Below are positions 1 through 6,909 of a stretch of 12,996 bases of DNA, piece by piece; the first letter of the stretch is position 1, and each line of letters opens with the position of its first letter. The DNA comes from Gammaproteobacteria bacterium. GTDB taxonomy: Bacteria; Pseudomonadota; Gammaproteobacteria; Steroidobacterales; GCA-2729495. The notes under the pieces were generated by a model, which was not told where the DNA came from, ran no database searches, and saw nothing but the letters and a program-made list of their open reading frames with translations. The position numbers and the translations under genes are program-made. The stretch is from positions 1 through 12,996 of the forward strand of contig JAHDYN010000014.1 in NCBI GenBank assembly GCA_023383735.1. The letters are read 5' to 3'.

Positions 1-777
1 AGCCAGGGCCGCGCCCAGTCCGTTTATACCGCTGGTGCTGATGCCAGTGCGGCAGACGGGATCATCATCCGCGCCACCGTTCAGGGCACAGCGATCACCG
101 ATACCGTGGCATTGACCGTTGCCCGGCAGGCGCTTGCCCTGACTCTGGGTACCGGCAATACGCTGTTCGAGATCGGTACTGCCACCTATGCGAAGGAATG
201 GGTGATTCTGGTTACCGATGTCACTGGTAACGCGGTTGCCAACAAGCAGGTACAGGCCAGCATCCGCTCGCGTCGTTACGCCAAAGGCTTCCTGGGCTGG
301 GCTGATCCGCCCGGTGTCTGGACCTATGCGGGCAACTCACCGGTTTTCTGTGCGGACGAGGATGCCAACAAGAACGGTATCCTGGATCCGGGCGAGGACG
401 GTAACGGCAATGGCAGGATCGAGGCGGGTAATATCGCCCTGGTCGCTGCTGTACCCCAGTCAGCTTCGCTGACCGCACCTTGCGCGTCCGCTGGTGCCCA
501 GGGCACATCCGCACAAGTGACCACCAACAGTCAGGGCCTGGCCCGTGTCTGCGTGTTCTATCCGCAGAACTATGCGGAATGGCTGGAGGCTACCCTGACG
601 GCTGCGGCAGGTGTCACCGGCACCGAGGGTAGCCAGTCCAGCGTATTTACCCTGCAGGTGTTGGCCGCCGATGTGGACAGCGAGACCGATGCACCGCCGA
701 ACCAGTCCAGTCCTTTCGGTGTCGATGTACCAACCGGTACCAGTGCAGATTGCTCGATCCCGCCACCGACGCCTTAG
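1..777 (+). CDS. Ig-like (Big_1 type) surface/secreted protein, C-terminal part
   Basis: The frame is open from base 1, so the true start lies upstream; 258 residues are visible, ending at TAG 775-777. The first ~40 residues look like the closing strands of a bacterial Ig-like domain (a VYTAGADASAADGIIIRATV stretch followed by TDTVALTV). A second domain follows, with the pattern WVILVTDVTGNAVANKQV typical of Big_1/invasin-like repeats. Bases 355-426 encode an Asp/Asn/Gly-rich insert (DEDANKNGILDPGEDGNGNG) resembling a calcium-binding loop. Four cysteines (codons near 349, 481, 550 and 751) could form disulfides, which fits an exported protein. The tail is Ser/Pro/Thr-rich with no visible membrane anchor. 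The family usually acts as cell-surface adhesins or long repeat proteins; the actual role here is unknown. It is separated from aroK by a strong hairpin, so it is probably its own transcript. Confidence 0.75.
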   Translation, partial: SQGRAQSVYTAGADASAADGIIIRATVQGTAITDTVALTVARQALALTLGTGNTLFEIGTATYAKEWVILVTDVTGNAVANKQVQASIRSRRYAKGFLGWADPPGVWTYAGNSPVFCADEDANKNGILDPGEDGNGNGRIEAGNIALVAAVPQSASLTAPCASAGAQGTSAQVTTNSQGLARVCVFYPQNYAEWLEATLTAAAGVTGTEGSQSSVFTLQVLAADVDSETDAPPNQSSPFGVDVPTGTSADCSIPPPTP

Positions 778-790
778 TCGGTACGGCTTC

Positions 791-834
791 CTGAAGACCA
801 ACAGGCCGGCGCAAGCCGGCCTGTTGGTCTTCAG
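791..834. terminator. Perfect 20-bp inverted repeat with GCAA loop, likely (bidirectional) terminator
   Basis: The arm CTGAAGACCAACAGGCCGGC (791-810) is the exact reverse complement of 815-834, with the loop GCAA at 811-814, a GNRA-type tetraloop. It sits 14 nt after the stop codon of the Ig-like gene and 42 nt before aroK. The G+C-rich core is flanked by A-rich and U-rich stem ends (AAGACCAACA / TGTTGGTCTT), as in many rho-independent terminators. No separate run of T follows the stem, so termination strength is uncertain. The symmetry would let it work in both directions. Confidence 0.65.
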
Positions 835-841
835 CCGCCGG

Positions 842-870
842 TTGACGATATCGCAGCGATCGCAAACACT
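842..870 (+). promoter_or_regulatory. Candidate aroK promoter (weak)
   Basis: TTGACG at 842-847 matches five of six bases of the sigma-70 -35 box. After a 17-nt spacer, AACACT (865-870) matches only three of six bases of the -10 box. It lies just after the terminator hairpin, where a promoter for the aroK cluster would be expected. Transcription would begin at or beside the aroK ATG, giving a leaderless message, which agrees with the lack of a clear Shine-Dalgarno sequence. This is inference from consensus matching alone. Confidence 0.25.
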
Positions 871-876
871 GCCTCA

Positions 877-1404
877 ATGCAGCCTGACACCAGCATCTTT
901 CTCGTCGGCCCGATGGGCTCCGGCAAGTCGGCCGTCGGCAAACGGCTGGCGCGCGAGCTCGGGCGGGAGTTCATCGACAGCGACCATCTGATCGAAGAAC
1001 GCAGCGGCGTGGATATCCCCTTCATCTTCGAGCGCGAGGGCGAAGCTGGCTTCCGGGAGCGGGAGTGCCGCCTGATCGACGAGGTGACGCAGCGCCGGAA
1101 CATCGTGCTCGCCACCGGCGGCGGCTCCGCGCAGAATCCCGAGAGCCGGGCCAGGCTGCACGAACGGGGCCTGGTCGTGTACCTGCATACCGGCGTCGAC
1201 CAGCAGCTCAAGCGCACCGGCGGCGGCCGCGGCCGTCCGCTGCTCAAGAACGGCAATCCGCGCGAAATACTCACCCGCCTGATGGCAGTCCGCGAGCCGC
1301 AGTTCCGCGAGATCGCGCATTTCGTGATCGATACCGACAACCGCAAGGTGGCTTCGGTCGTGGAGGAAATACGCCGTCATATCGCCCGCCAGTCCGCCAC
1401 TTGA
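877..1404 (+). CDS. aroK: Shikimate kinase
   Basis: Phosphorylates shikimate with ATP to shikimate 3-phosphate, the fifth step of the cytoplasmic shikimate pathway to aromatic amino acids and folate. The 175 residues match the usual family length. Visible motifs are the P-loop GPMGSGKS (residues 11-18), the shikimate-binding DSD (34-36), the Arg in FRERE (about 60), the glycine-rich ATGGGS (79-84), the lid Arg in GRPLL (R120) and R139 in the VREPQFREIA segment. All expected catalytic and binding positions are present, so it should be active. The ATG at 877 gives the normal N terminus directly before the P-loop strand. No good ribosome binding site precedes it. aroB begins 13 nt after its stop, so the two are probably cotranscribed, the usual arrangement in gammaproteobacteria. 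The pilus secretin gene often found upstream is not here; an Ig-like protein gene takes that place. Confidence 0.97.
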   Translation: MQPDTSIFLVGPMGSGKSAVGKRLARELGREFIDSDHLIEERSGVDIPFIFEREGEAGFRERECRLIDEVTQRRNIVLATGGGSAQNPESRARLHERGLVVYLHTGVDQQLKRTGGGRGRPLLKNGNPREILTRLMAVREPQFREIAHFVIDTDNRKVASVVEEIRRHIARQSAT

Positions 1405-1417
1405 GTAACATGCAGAG

Positions 1418-2512
1418 ATGTCGCAAGAGATGCTGATCACCCTGTCGGTAGACCTCGGTCTGCGCAGTTACCCGATCCTGATCGGCAGCGGGCTGCTGTC
1501 GCAGGCGATGGTCCTCGAGCCTTACCTGAAACATCGCGACGTGCTGGTGGTCACCAACGACACCGTGGGTCCGATCTATGGGCGCCCGCTGCGCGGCCTG
1601 CTGGGCGGCTGCCGGGTCAACACCATCAGCCTGCCCGATGGTGAGCGCCACAAGACCATGGCAACCGTGAATGCGGTGCTCGATGCGCTGGTCGAGGGCC
1701 GCTACGGGCGCGATGCGGTGGTGGTGGCGCTGGGTGGCGGCGTGGTCGGTGATATCGCCGGCTTTGCCGCGGCCATCTATCAGCGTGGTGTGGATTTCCT
1801 GCAGGTGCCGACCACGCTGCTGGCCCAGGTCGACTCGGCAGTCGGCGGCAAGACCGGCGTCAACCATGCCGGTGGCAAGAATCTCATCGGTGCCTTTCAC
1901 CAGCCGCTGTGCGTACTGGCCGATACCGACACGCTGCAAACCCTGCCCGATCGCGAGCTTTCGGCCGGCCTCGCCGAGGTGGTGAAGTACGGCCTGATCG
2001 CCGACGCCGCTTTTCTCGACTGGATAGAGGCCCATACCCAGAGCCTGCTGCAGCGGGATCCGGCTTCCCTGCGCCACGTGATCCGCCGCTCCTGTGAACT
2101 CAAGGCCGAAATCGTCGCCCAGGACGAGCGCGAGCATGGCCGCCGCGCGCTGCTCAATCTGGGTCATACCTTTGGCCATGCGATCGAGTTGCACGCCGGC
2201 TACGGCGAGTGGCTGCATGGCGAGGCGGTGGCCGCAGGCACCTGCATGGCTGCGGCGTTTTCGCAGCGGCTTGGCGCCATCGACAGCGCTGCTGTCGAGC
2301 GCATCCGCCGCCTGTTCGGCCGCCTGAAGCTGCCGGTCGACCCGCCGCCGGTCGATCCGGGCAAGTTCCTGGCTGCGATGGGCATGGACAAGAAAGTGGT
2401 CGCGGGACAGATCCGGCTGGTGCTGCTCGATCGTATCGGTACCGCCCGCATCAGCGCCGACTACGCGCCGCACGATCTTGCCGACTTCCTGCGCGAGCAG
2501 TTCGTGCGGTGA
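1418..2512 (+). CDS. aroB: 3-dehydroquinate synthase
   Basis: Converts DAHP to 3-dehydroquinate, the second step of the shikimate pathway, in a soluble NAD- and metal-dependent enzyme. Its 364 residues are very close to the usual bacterial length. The NAD-binding GGGVVGD lies at residues 106-112, followed by the family block VPTTLLAQVDSAVGGKTGVN (130-149) and GKNLIGAF. The metal ligands are E187 in AGLAEVVKYG, H250 in LNLGHTFGH and H267 in LHGEAVAAG. Lysines 145, 154 and 190 fill the expected active-site positions. The ATG at 1418 gives a full N-terminal domain. The stop TGA (2510-2512) overlaps the GTG start of the next gene (GTGA), which suggests translational coupling. With aroK it forms the classic shikimate pair. 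No residue looks anomalous. Confidence 0.97.
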   Translation: MSQEMLITLSVDLGLRSYPILIGSGLLSQAMVLEPYLKHRDVLVVTNDTVGPIYGRPLRGLLGGCRVNTISLPDGERHKTMATVNAVLDALVEGRYGRDAVVVALGGGVVGDIAGFAAAIYQRGVDFLQVPTTLLAQVDSAVGGKTGVNHAGGKNLIGAFHQPLCVLADTDTLQTLPDRELSAGLAEVVKYGLIADAAFLDWIEAHTQSLLQRDPASLRHVIRRSCELKAEIVAQDEREHGRRALLNLGHTFGHAIELHAGYGEWLHGEAVAAGTCMAAAFSQRLGAIDSAAVERIRRLFGRLKLPVDPPPVDPGKFLAAMGMDKKVVAGQIRLVLLDRIGTARISADYAPHDLADFLREQFVR

Positions 2513-3717
2513 AGAAAGCCCGGTCGCGGCGCCGGCCGACCACCGCGGGCGCCGGCCTGGCGCCCTTTGCCGCCTGTGCCGAGTCGGGCCGCGGCCGCCA
2601 GTATCCGGAGCCGACGCATGCCTGGCGCGGCGAATTCCAGCGCGACCGCGACCGCGTGATCCACTCGGGCGGCTTTCGTCGCCTGGTCTACAAGACCCAG
2701 GTCTTCATCAATCACGAGGGCGATCTGTACCGCACGCGGCTCACCCATTCGCTCGAAGTCGCACAGATTGCCCGCACGGTCGCCCGGGCCCTGCATCTGA
2801 ACGAGGATCTGGCCGAGGCGATCGCGCTGGCGCACGATCTGGGCCACCCGCCCTTCGGCCATGCCGGCGAGGCTGCCCTCGACGAGTGCATGAAGCCCTG
2901 GGGCGGCTTCGAACACAACCTGCAGTCGCTGCGACTGGTGGATGAACTCGAGGATCGCTACCTTGCGTTTGCGGGACTCAACCTCTGCTTCGAAACGCGG
3001 GAAGGCATACTCAAGCACTGCTCACGCCGCAATGCGCGCCGGCTGGGCGCTGTCGGCGAGCGTTTCCTGCTCCGCCAGCAGCCGGGCCTCGAGGCACAGG
3101 TGGTCAACCTGGCCGATGAAATCGCCTACAACAATCACGATGTGGATGACGGGCTGCGCTCGGGACTGCTCAGCGAGCAGGCGCTGGAGGCGGTGCCCTT
3201 GTTCCGTCGGCACCACGTTCCGCTCCTCGATGCCCATCCCGCGGCGTCTCGCCGTGCTCTCATCCATGAAACCATTCGCGGCATGATCAACGAAGTGGTC
3301 AGTGACATGGTTGCAACCACAGCTGCAAATATCGCCGCACATGCACCGGCCTCCATCGACGAGGTGCGTGCGCTCACCGCACCGCTGGTGGCACTGAGCC
3401 CGGCCACGCGCACGGCGCATCGCGCGCTCAAGCGCTTCCTGCATCGCCACCTGTACCGGCACGAGCGGGTGCTCCACCTCACTTCCCGGGCGCAGGAGAT
3501 GCTGAAGGAACTGTTCGCCTGCTACATGAACAGCCCGGAAGCCATGCCCGTCGAACACGCCATGCGCGCGTTGTTGCAGGAGTCAGAGTGCGGCGAAGCG
3601 GGTCGGGCCCGGGCGGTCGCCGATTACCTCGCGGGCATGACGGACCGCTATGCCCTTTCGGAGTACCGGCGGCTGGTCGATGCCACGGCTGATTTCGGGC
3701 AACAGCAGCACGCATGA
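2509..3717 (+). CDS. dgt: dGTP triphosphohydrolase-like HD-domain protein
   Basis: Member of the dGTPase-like HD hydrolase family, which cleaves dNTPs to the deoxynucleoside and triphosphate and so adjusts the dNTP pool. The 402 residues start with GTG at 2509, which overlaps the aroB stop. The reading frame extends upstream inside aroB, but starts there would give a long non-homologous N terminus. The family motif is clear: RDRDRVIHSGGFRRLVYKTQ (45-64), RLTHSLEV with H80, AHDLGHPPFGH with H109-D110, and D203 in LADEIAYNNHD. These four residues are the HD metal ligands. The C terminus ends with the typical DYLAGMTDRYALSEYRRL. The first ~30 residues are basic and Ala-rich and probably disordered. 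The substrate spectrum, dGTP alone or several dNTPs, cannot be decided. It overlaps the MATE gene by ATGA. A dGTPase gene beside aroB appears to be a recurrent arrangement (from memory, not checked). Confidence 0.93.
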   Translation: MKKARSRRRPTTAGAGLAPFAACAESGRGRQYPEPTHAWRGEFQRDRDRVIHSGGFRRLVYKTQVFINHEGDLYRTRLTHSLEVAQIARTVARALHLNEDLAEAIALAHDLGHPPFGHAGEAALDECMKPWGGFEHNLQSLRLVDELEDRYLAFAGLNLCFETREGILKHCSRRNARRLGAVGERFLLRQQPGLEAQVVNLADEIAYNNHDVDDGLRSGLLSEQALEAVPLFRRHHVPLLDAHPAASRRALIHETIRGMINEVVSDMVATTAANIAAHAPASIDEVRALTAPLVALSPATRTAHRALKRFLHRHLYRHERVLHLTSRAQEMLKELFACYMNSPEAMPVEHAMRALLQESECGEAGRARAVADYLAGMTDRYALSEYRRLVDATADFGQQQHA

Positions 3718-5093
3718 AACCGGCAGCCGGAAAGCGTGCGCGACTCACCGAGGGTCCGGTGAGCAAGGCGATCTTCTCGCTGATGCTGCCGATGATGCTC
3801 GGCATGGTGGCGATCATCACCAACAATCTTGCCGGCGCATTCTTCATCGCGCGCGTCAGCACCGAGCAGCTTGCCGCCATCAGTTTTACCTTCCCGGTGA
3901 GCTTCATCGTGGGCGCAATGGCCATGTCGCTGGGCACCGGCACCTCCTCGGTCGTCTCCAGGCTGTTCGGTGCGGAGGACCGCGACCAGATCAAGCGCAT
4001 CACGACGCATGCAATGCTGCTGGGCATCGCCTGCGGTCTGGTGATACTCGCCGTCGGCCTTCTGACCATCGATCCGGTATTCCGGCTGCTGGGCGCGGAC
4101 GACAAGATACTGCCCCACATCCACCGCTACATGCGCGTCTATTACTGGGGCGGCATCTTCATCGTGGCGCCGATGATCGCGAATTCGGTGCTGCGTGCGG
4201 CCGGTGATGCCAAACGCCCGGCGATGATCATGTCCACGGCGGCAGTGCTGAACATCTGCATCGACCCGGTGCTCATCTTCGGCCTGTTCGGTTTTCCGCG
4301 CATGGAGATCGAGGGTGCGGCGCTCGGCGGCGTGATCGCCAACATCCTGACCATGTTTGCCTCTGTGTACTTCGTGATGTACCGGGAACAGCTGGTCAAT
4401 ATCAGGGTGCTCGATACCCACCTCATCATGGACTCATGGCGGCGCATCCTGCACGTGGGCCTGCCATCGCTGACCAGCAGTCTCGTCGCGCCGGTCACCA
4501 CCGCCTTCATCACCTACCAGATCGCGACCTTCGGTCAGGCCTCGGTGGCCGGCTTTGGCATCGCGTCGCGCATCGAGGGGCTGTCGCTGCTGGCGATGAT
4601 GGCGCTGTCGGCGGCGATGACGCCGTTCGTCGGCCAGAACTTCGGCGCGCGCCGGCTGGATCGCGTGGGTGAGGGCATCCGCTTTGCCTACCGTTTCTCG
4701 CTGTTCTACGGGCTGGCGATCGGGGCGTTCATGCTGCTCTTCGGCGGTTTCATCGTCGACCTGTTCGGCGTGGAGGGCCAGGCCAGGGAGACCGCGCTGC
4801 TGCACATGCATGTGGTGCCGGTCAGCTACATTGCGCTGGGTTGTGCGATGACGGTGAACGGCTCGCTCAATGCGCTGGGCAAGCCGGTGGCCGCGATGTG
4901 GATCTCGATGTCGCGCACCATCGCCGTGTATGCACCGCTGGCCTGGCTGCTGTCGCAGTGGCTGGGCCTGGTCGGGATCTTCATTGCGGCGGCATCCGCC
5001 AATGCGATTGCGGGCGGGATCGGGGTGTTCTGGTTGCGCCTCGTTTACCGCGAGGCGGTGGCCGACAAGCCGCTTACGACTCGTCCTGCGTAG
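3714..5093 (+). CDS. MATE family efflux transporter
   Basis: Multidrug and toxic compound extrusion-type inner-membrane antiporter, which uses a Na+ or H+ gradient to export organic cations or metabolites. Its 459 residues are the usual family length, with about twelve hydrophobic helices in two homologous halves (residues ~17-225 and ~245-445). The conserved NICIDPVLIFG (180-190) closes helix 5, and GQNFGARRLDRV (307-318) occurs at the matching place of the second half. The N terminus LTEGPVSKAIFSLMLPMMLG is typical of NorM/DinF/MepA-type members. The ATG at 3714 overlaps the dGTPase stop (ATGA), so translation is likely coupled and the protein is probably the last gene of the aroK transcript. 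The substrate is unknown, and a link with the shikimate enzymes is only positional. Its last 20 bases overlap the 3' end of the opposing small gene. Confidence 0.93.
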   Translation: MKPAAGKRARLTEGPVSKAIFSLMLPMMLGMVAIITNNLAGAFFIARVSTEQLAAISFTFPVSFIVGAMAMSLGTGTSSVVSRLFGAEDRDQIKRITTHAMLLGIACGLVILAVGLLTIDPVFRLLGADDKILPHIHRYMRVYYWGGIFIVAPMIANSVLRAAGDAKRPAMIMSTAAVLNICIDPVLIFGLFGFPRMEIEGAALGGVIANILTMFASVYFVMYREQLVNIRVLDTHLIMDSWRRILHVGLPSLTSSLVAPVTTAFITYQIATFGQASVAGFGIASRIEGLSLLAMMALSAAMTPFVGQNFGARRLDRVGEGIRFAYRFSLFYGLAIGAFMLLFGGFIVDLFGVEGQARETALLHMHVVPVSYIALGCAMTVNGSLNALGKPVAAMWISMSRTIAVYAPLAWLLSQWLGLVGIFIAAASANAIAGGIGVFWLRLVYREAVADKPLTTRPA

Positions 5094-5370
5094 CGCTCTT
5101 TTTCTTGCGGCCCGGGCTCAGGTGGACCCGACCGGTCTTGCCGCTGCGCCGTTCGTTGAGTCGCTGGACGATTTCCTTGACCGAACGCTCGATGCTGGCA
5201 TGGCTGCCCTGCAGATGACCCACGATGGTGTTGTGCCCCTGGGTGATGACGTAACGATGCCAGTTGCTCGTATCGACACCGGAAGGCGGTTCAGCCTTGG
5301 TGATGGATTGGAGGGCAAAGGGATCAACGTCCAGCGGCGAGGGCTGGCGGAGGGAGTTGGAAGCGGCCAT
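5074..5370 (-). CDS. Small conserved-looking protein of unknown function (98 aa)
   Basis: I do not recognise a named family with certainty. The 98-residue product has a Pro/Ser-rich N terminus, then a central core around NWHRYVITQGHNTIVGHLQG (36-55) and HASIERSVKEIVQRLNERRSGK (57-78). The core looks like two or three beta strands followed by an amphipathic helix ending in NERR. The tail (80-93) is strongly basic with GRKKKS. I have a memory of similar short gammaproteobacterial proteins with an 'I.G...G...EV......LNERR' core, but cannot verify it. No signal peptide or membrane segment is seen. The ATG (5368-5370) is the only good start. The gene fills the space between MATE and the J-domain gene with a sensible strand change, which supports it being real. 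Its stop lies inside the MATE gene, a 20-bp tail-to-tail overlap. Confidence 0.7.
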   Translation of the reverse strand: MAASNSLRQPSPLDVDPFALQSITKAEPPSGVDTSNWHRYVITQGHNTIVGHLQGSHASIERSVKEIVQRLNERRSGKTGRVHLSPGRKKKSATQDES

Positions 5371-5375
5371 ACGGC

Positions 5376-5405
5376 AGGATACGCTAGACCGGTCTGTGCT
5401 GGCAA
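5376..5405 (-). promoter_or_regulatory. Candidate promoter with a palindrome in its spacer, reverse strand
   Basis: On the reverse strand, TTGCCA (5405-5400, five of six to the -35 box) is followed after 18 nt by TATCCT (5381-5376, four of six to the -10 box). The predicted first transcribed base falls on or next to the A of the ATG at 5370, so the message would be leaderless; no Shine-Dalgarno sequence exists for this gene. A perfect 10-bp palindrome AGACCGGTCT (5386-5395) lies within the spacer, where a repressor site would sit. The gap is also the upstream region of the divergent J-domain gene. Confidence 0.3.
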
Positions 5406-5421
5406 TTTAACCTATTGAATC

Positions 5422-6117
5422 ATGGAAAACCGGCGCAACTACTATCGCATCCTGCACGTTCAGCCCGACGCACCGACGGAAATCATCAAATCCAGCTACC
5501 GCACCCTGATGCAGAAGTTGCGCATGCATCCGGATCTGGGCGGTGATCAGTGGAACGCCACGCTGATCAACGAGGCCTACGAAACCCTCACGAACCCCGG
5601 CAAACGGGCCGAATATGACCGGCAGGGAGGCGCCGAGCCGCCTGCCGCCGCGGAGGCCCCGAGCCTCTCCATCACGGCGGCCATCCGCATGCTGGCCTGC
5701 GTCTACTGCCATACAGCACATGGCCATGGCGGGCCGATCCCGGCCGATGCCATGTGCGCGGCCTGCGGCAGCCCGCTGCAACCGGCCTCACGCCAGCGCC
5801 TGGAGACCATGGGCAAGCGCGCCACGAGCCGTCTGGCCCGCCGCCATCCGCTCAGCTACTGCCATGGCTGGCCGCTGCAGGGGCCATTCAGTGGTGAAAC
5901 GCGGGATATCTCGCTGGGCGGATTGCAGTTCGCCAGCGTCGGCGCGGTGGCGCCCGCCCAGTTGCTGAAAGTCAGCTGCGATCCGCTCACCGCGGTGGTG
6001 CAGGTCGTCGCCTGCACGGCGGTGGACGACCCGGACTTCCGCTGGCTGGTCCGCGCCGAGTACCTGACCGTGTGCTTCCGCCGCTCGCGCGGGGCATTCC
6101 TCTCCGAACAGGCCTGA
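5422..6117 (+). CDS. J-domain / zinc-ribbon / PilZ fusion protein
   Basis: A 231-residue three-part protein. Residues 4-67 form a J domain: NYYRILHVQPDAPTEIIKSS, the Hsp70-activating HPD tripeptide (36-38), then NEAYETLTNPGKRAEYD. A short Pro/Ala linker follows. A four-cysteine zinc-ribbon-like knuckle has CVYC (93-96) and CAAC (112-115). The C-terminal ~95 residues look like a PilZ domain: RLARR (137-141) matches the RxxxR motif and RDISLGGL (161-168) contains DxSxxG (162-167), the two signatures that bind cyclic di-GMP. A cytoplasmic DnaK co-chaperone whose client targeting responds to cyclic di-GMP is a reasonable inference. The ATG at 5422 gives the full J domain; no clear ribosome binding site precedes it. 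It faces the alpha/beta hydrolase gene across a 15-nt gap. Family domains are well supported; the combined function is inference. Confidence 0.85.
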   Translation: MENRRNYYRILHVQPDAPTEIIKSSYRTLMQKLRMHPDLGGDQWNATLINEAYETLTNPGKRAEYDRQGGAEPPAAAEAPSLSITAAIRMLACVYCHTAHGHGGPIPADAMCAACGSPLQPASRQRLETMGKRATSRLARRHPLSYCHGWPLQGPFSGETRDISLGGLQFASVGAVAPAQLLKVSCDPLTAVVQVVACTAVDDPDFRWLVRAEYLTVCFRRSRGAFLSEQA

Positions 6118-6132
6118 ACCGGAAAGCGCGAC

Positions 6133-6909
6133 TCAGCTGCCGGACTTCTCCATGGCCAGCAGTGCGTTCAGCGTGGCCGTGACCACGATGTCCTGCTGCG
6201 CTTCGCGCGAGATCTTCGGTGTCCACTGCTCCTTGTAGCCGCCGCCGTCAAAGGACCCGAAATACATGTGAATCCCGCCGGGCACCGGTACCCAGGTGCT
6301 GGATACCGGGTAGACATGGCGCATTGCTTCGAACTTTTCCGGCGCGGCCCCTTCCAGGGTTGCGCGGTGGATGTGCCAGACCGGCAGATCCGAGTCGGCA
6401 AGGCTGTTCTGTTCGGGCGGATAGGAATCCCAGATGATCAGTCCGGCCAGATCGTCCTGGTGATGATAGGCGTAATAGCCGGCCATCGCGCCGCCCATGG
6501 AATGGCCCGCGATTACCCAGCGCTTGATTTCCGGATAGGCGGCGCGCACTTCGTCGGCGCGGCTCGGCGCAAAGATCGCGAAGTTGCGCGGCATGGGTAC
6601 GTCCACCACCAGATAGCCGCGGCTCGCCACGCGACGGAACACCGGTGCGTAACCGCGGCTGTCGCAGTTGGCGCCGGGATAGAAGATGACGCCAAGCCGG
6701 GGCTCGGTTGTCGCCGGCCTGAAGGTGATGAATCGGCCGTCCTCGACGAGGACCCGGTCGTCCGATTGCATTGCTGCCAGCGCAGGCTCCGCCGCCTTCG
6801 CCAGCGACATCTCGCCCCAGACGTAAAAGCCGCCGAACAGCACCACCAGCAGCAGCACGATCGCCCCGGCACTGTACTTCAGAAACTTCGTCATCCCCGC
6901 CTGCTCCAT
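6133..6909 (-). CDS. Membrane-anchored alpha/beta-fold hydrolase
   Basis: A 258-residue protein with one N-terminal hydrophobic helix (residues ~13-31, YSAGAIVLLLVVLFGGFYVW) preceded by a short basic end. It is probably anchored in the inner membrane with the catalytic domain outside the cytoplasm, or is exported. The nucleophile elbow is GHSMGG with S137. The oxyanion region is VIFYPGANCDSRGY (74-87), and H214 in GGIHMYFGSF is the likely catalytic His. D161 in IIWDSYPP is one candidate acid. This layout fits the PF12695-type alpha/beta hydrolases (esterase/lipase-like, substrate unknown). ATG at 6909 is preceded by GAGG at suitable spacing; a second ATG at 6894 (residue 6, MTKFLK) also has GGAG upstream and could be used. 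It diverges from the large toxin-like gene and converges on the J-domain gene. Confidence 0.85.
   Translation of the reverse strand: MEQAGMTKFLKYSAGAIVLLLVVLFGGFYVWGEMSLAKAAEPALAAMQSDDRVLVEDGRFITFRPATTEPRLGVIFYPGANCDSRGYAPVFRRVASRGYLVVDVPMPRNFAIFAPSRADEVRAAYPEIKRWVIAGHSMGGAMAGYYAYHHQDDLAGLIIWDSYPPEQNSLADSDLPVWHIHRATLEGAAPEKFEAMRHVYPVSSTWVPVPGGIHMYFGSFDGGGYKEQWTPKISREAQQDIVVTATLNALLAMEKSGS

Noticed and set aside
1271..2473. Reverse-strand open frame of 400 codons opposite aroB
   Set aside because: aroB on the forward strand is certain from its metal-binding and NAD motifs; the reverse frame shows only compositional bias.
2209..2508. Upstream extension of the dGTPase frame into aroB
   Set aside because: The extra 100 residues would be an out-of-frame reading of aroB and match nothing in the family; GTG at 2509 gives a normal length.
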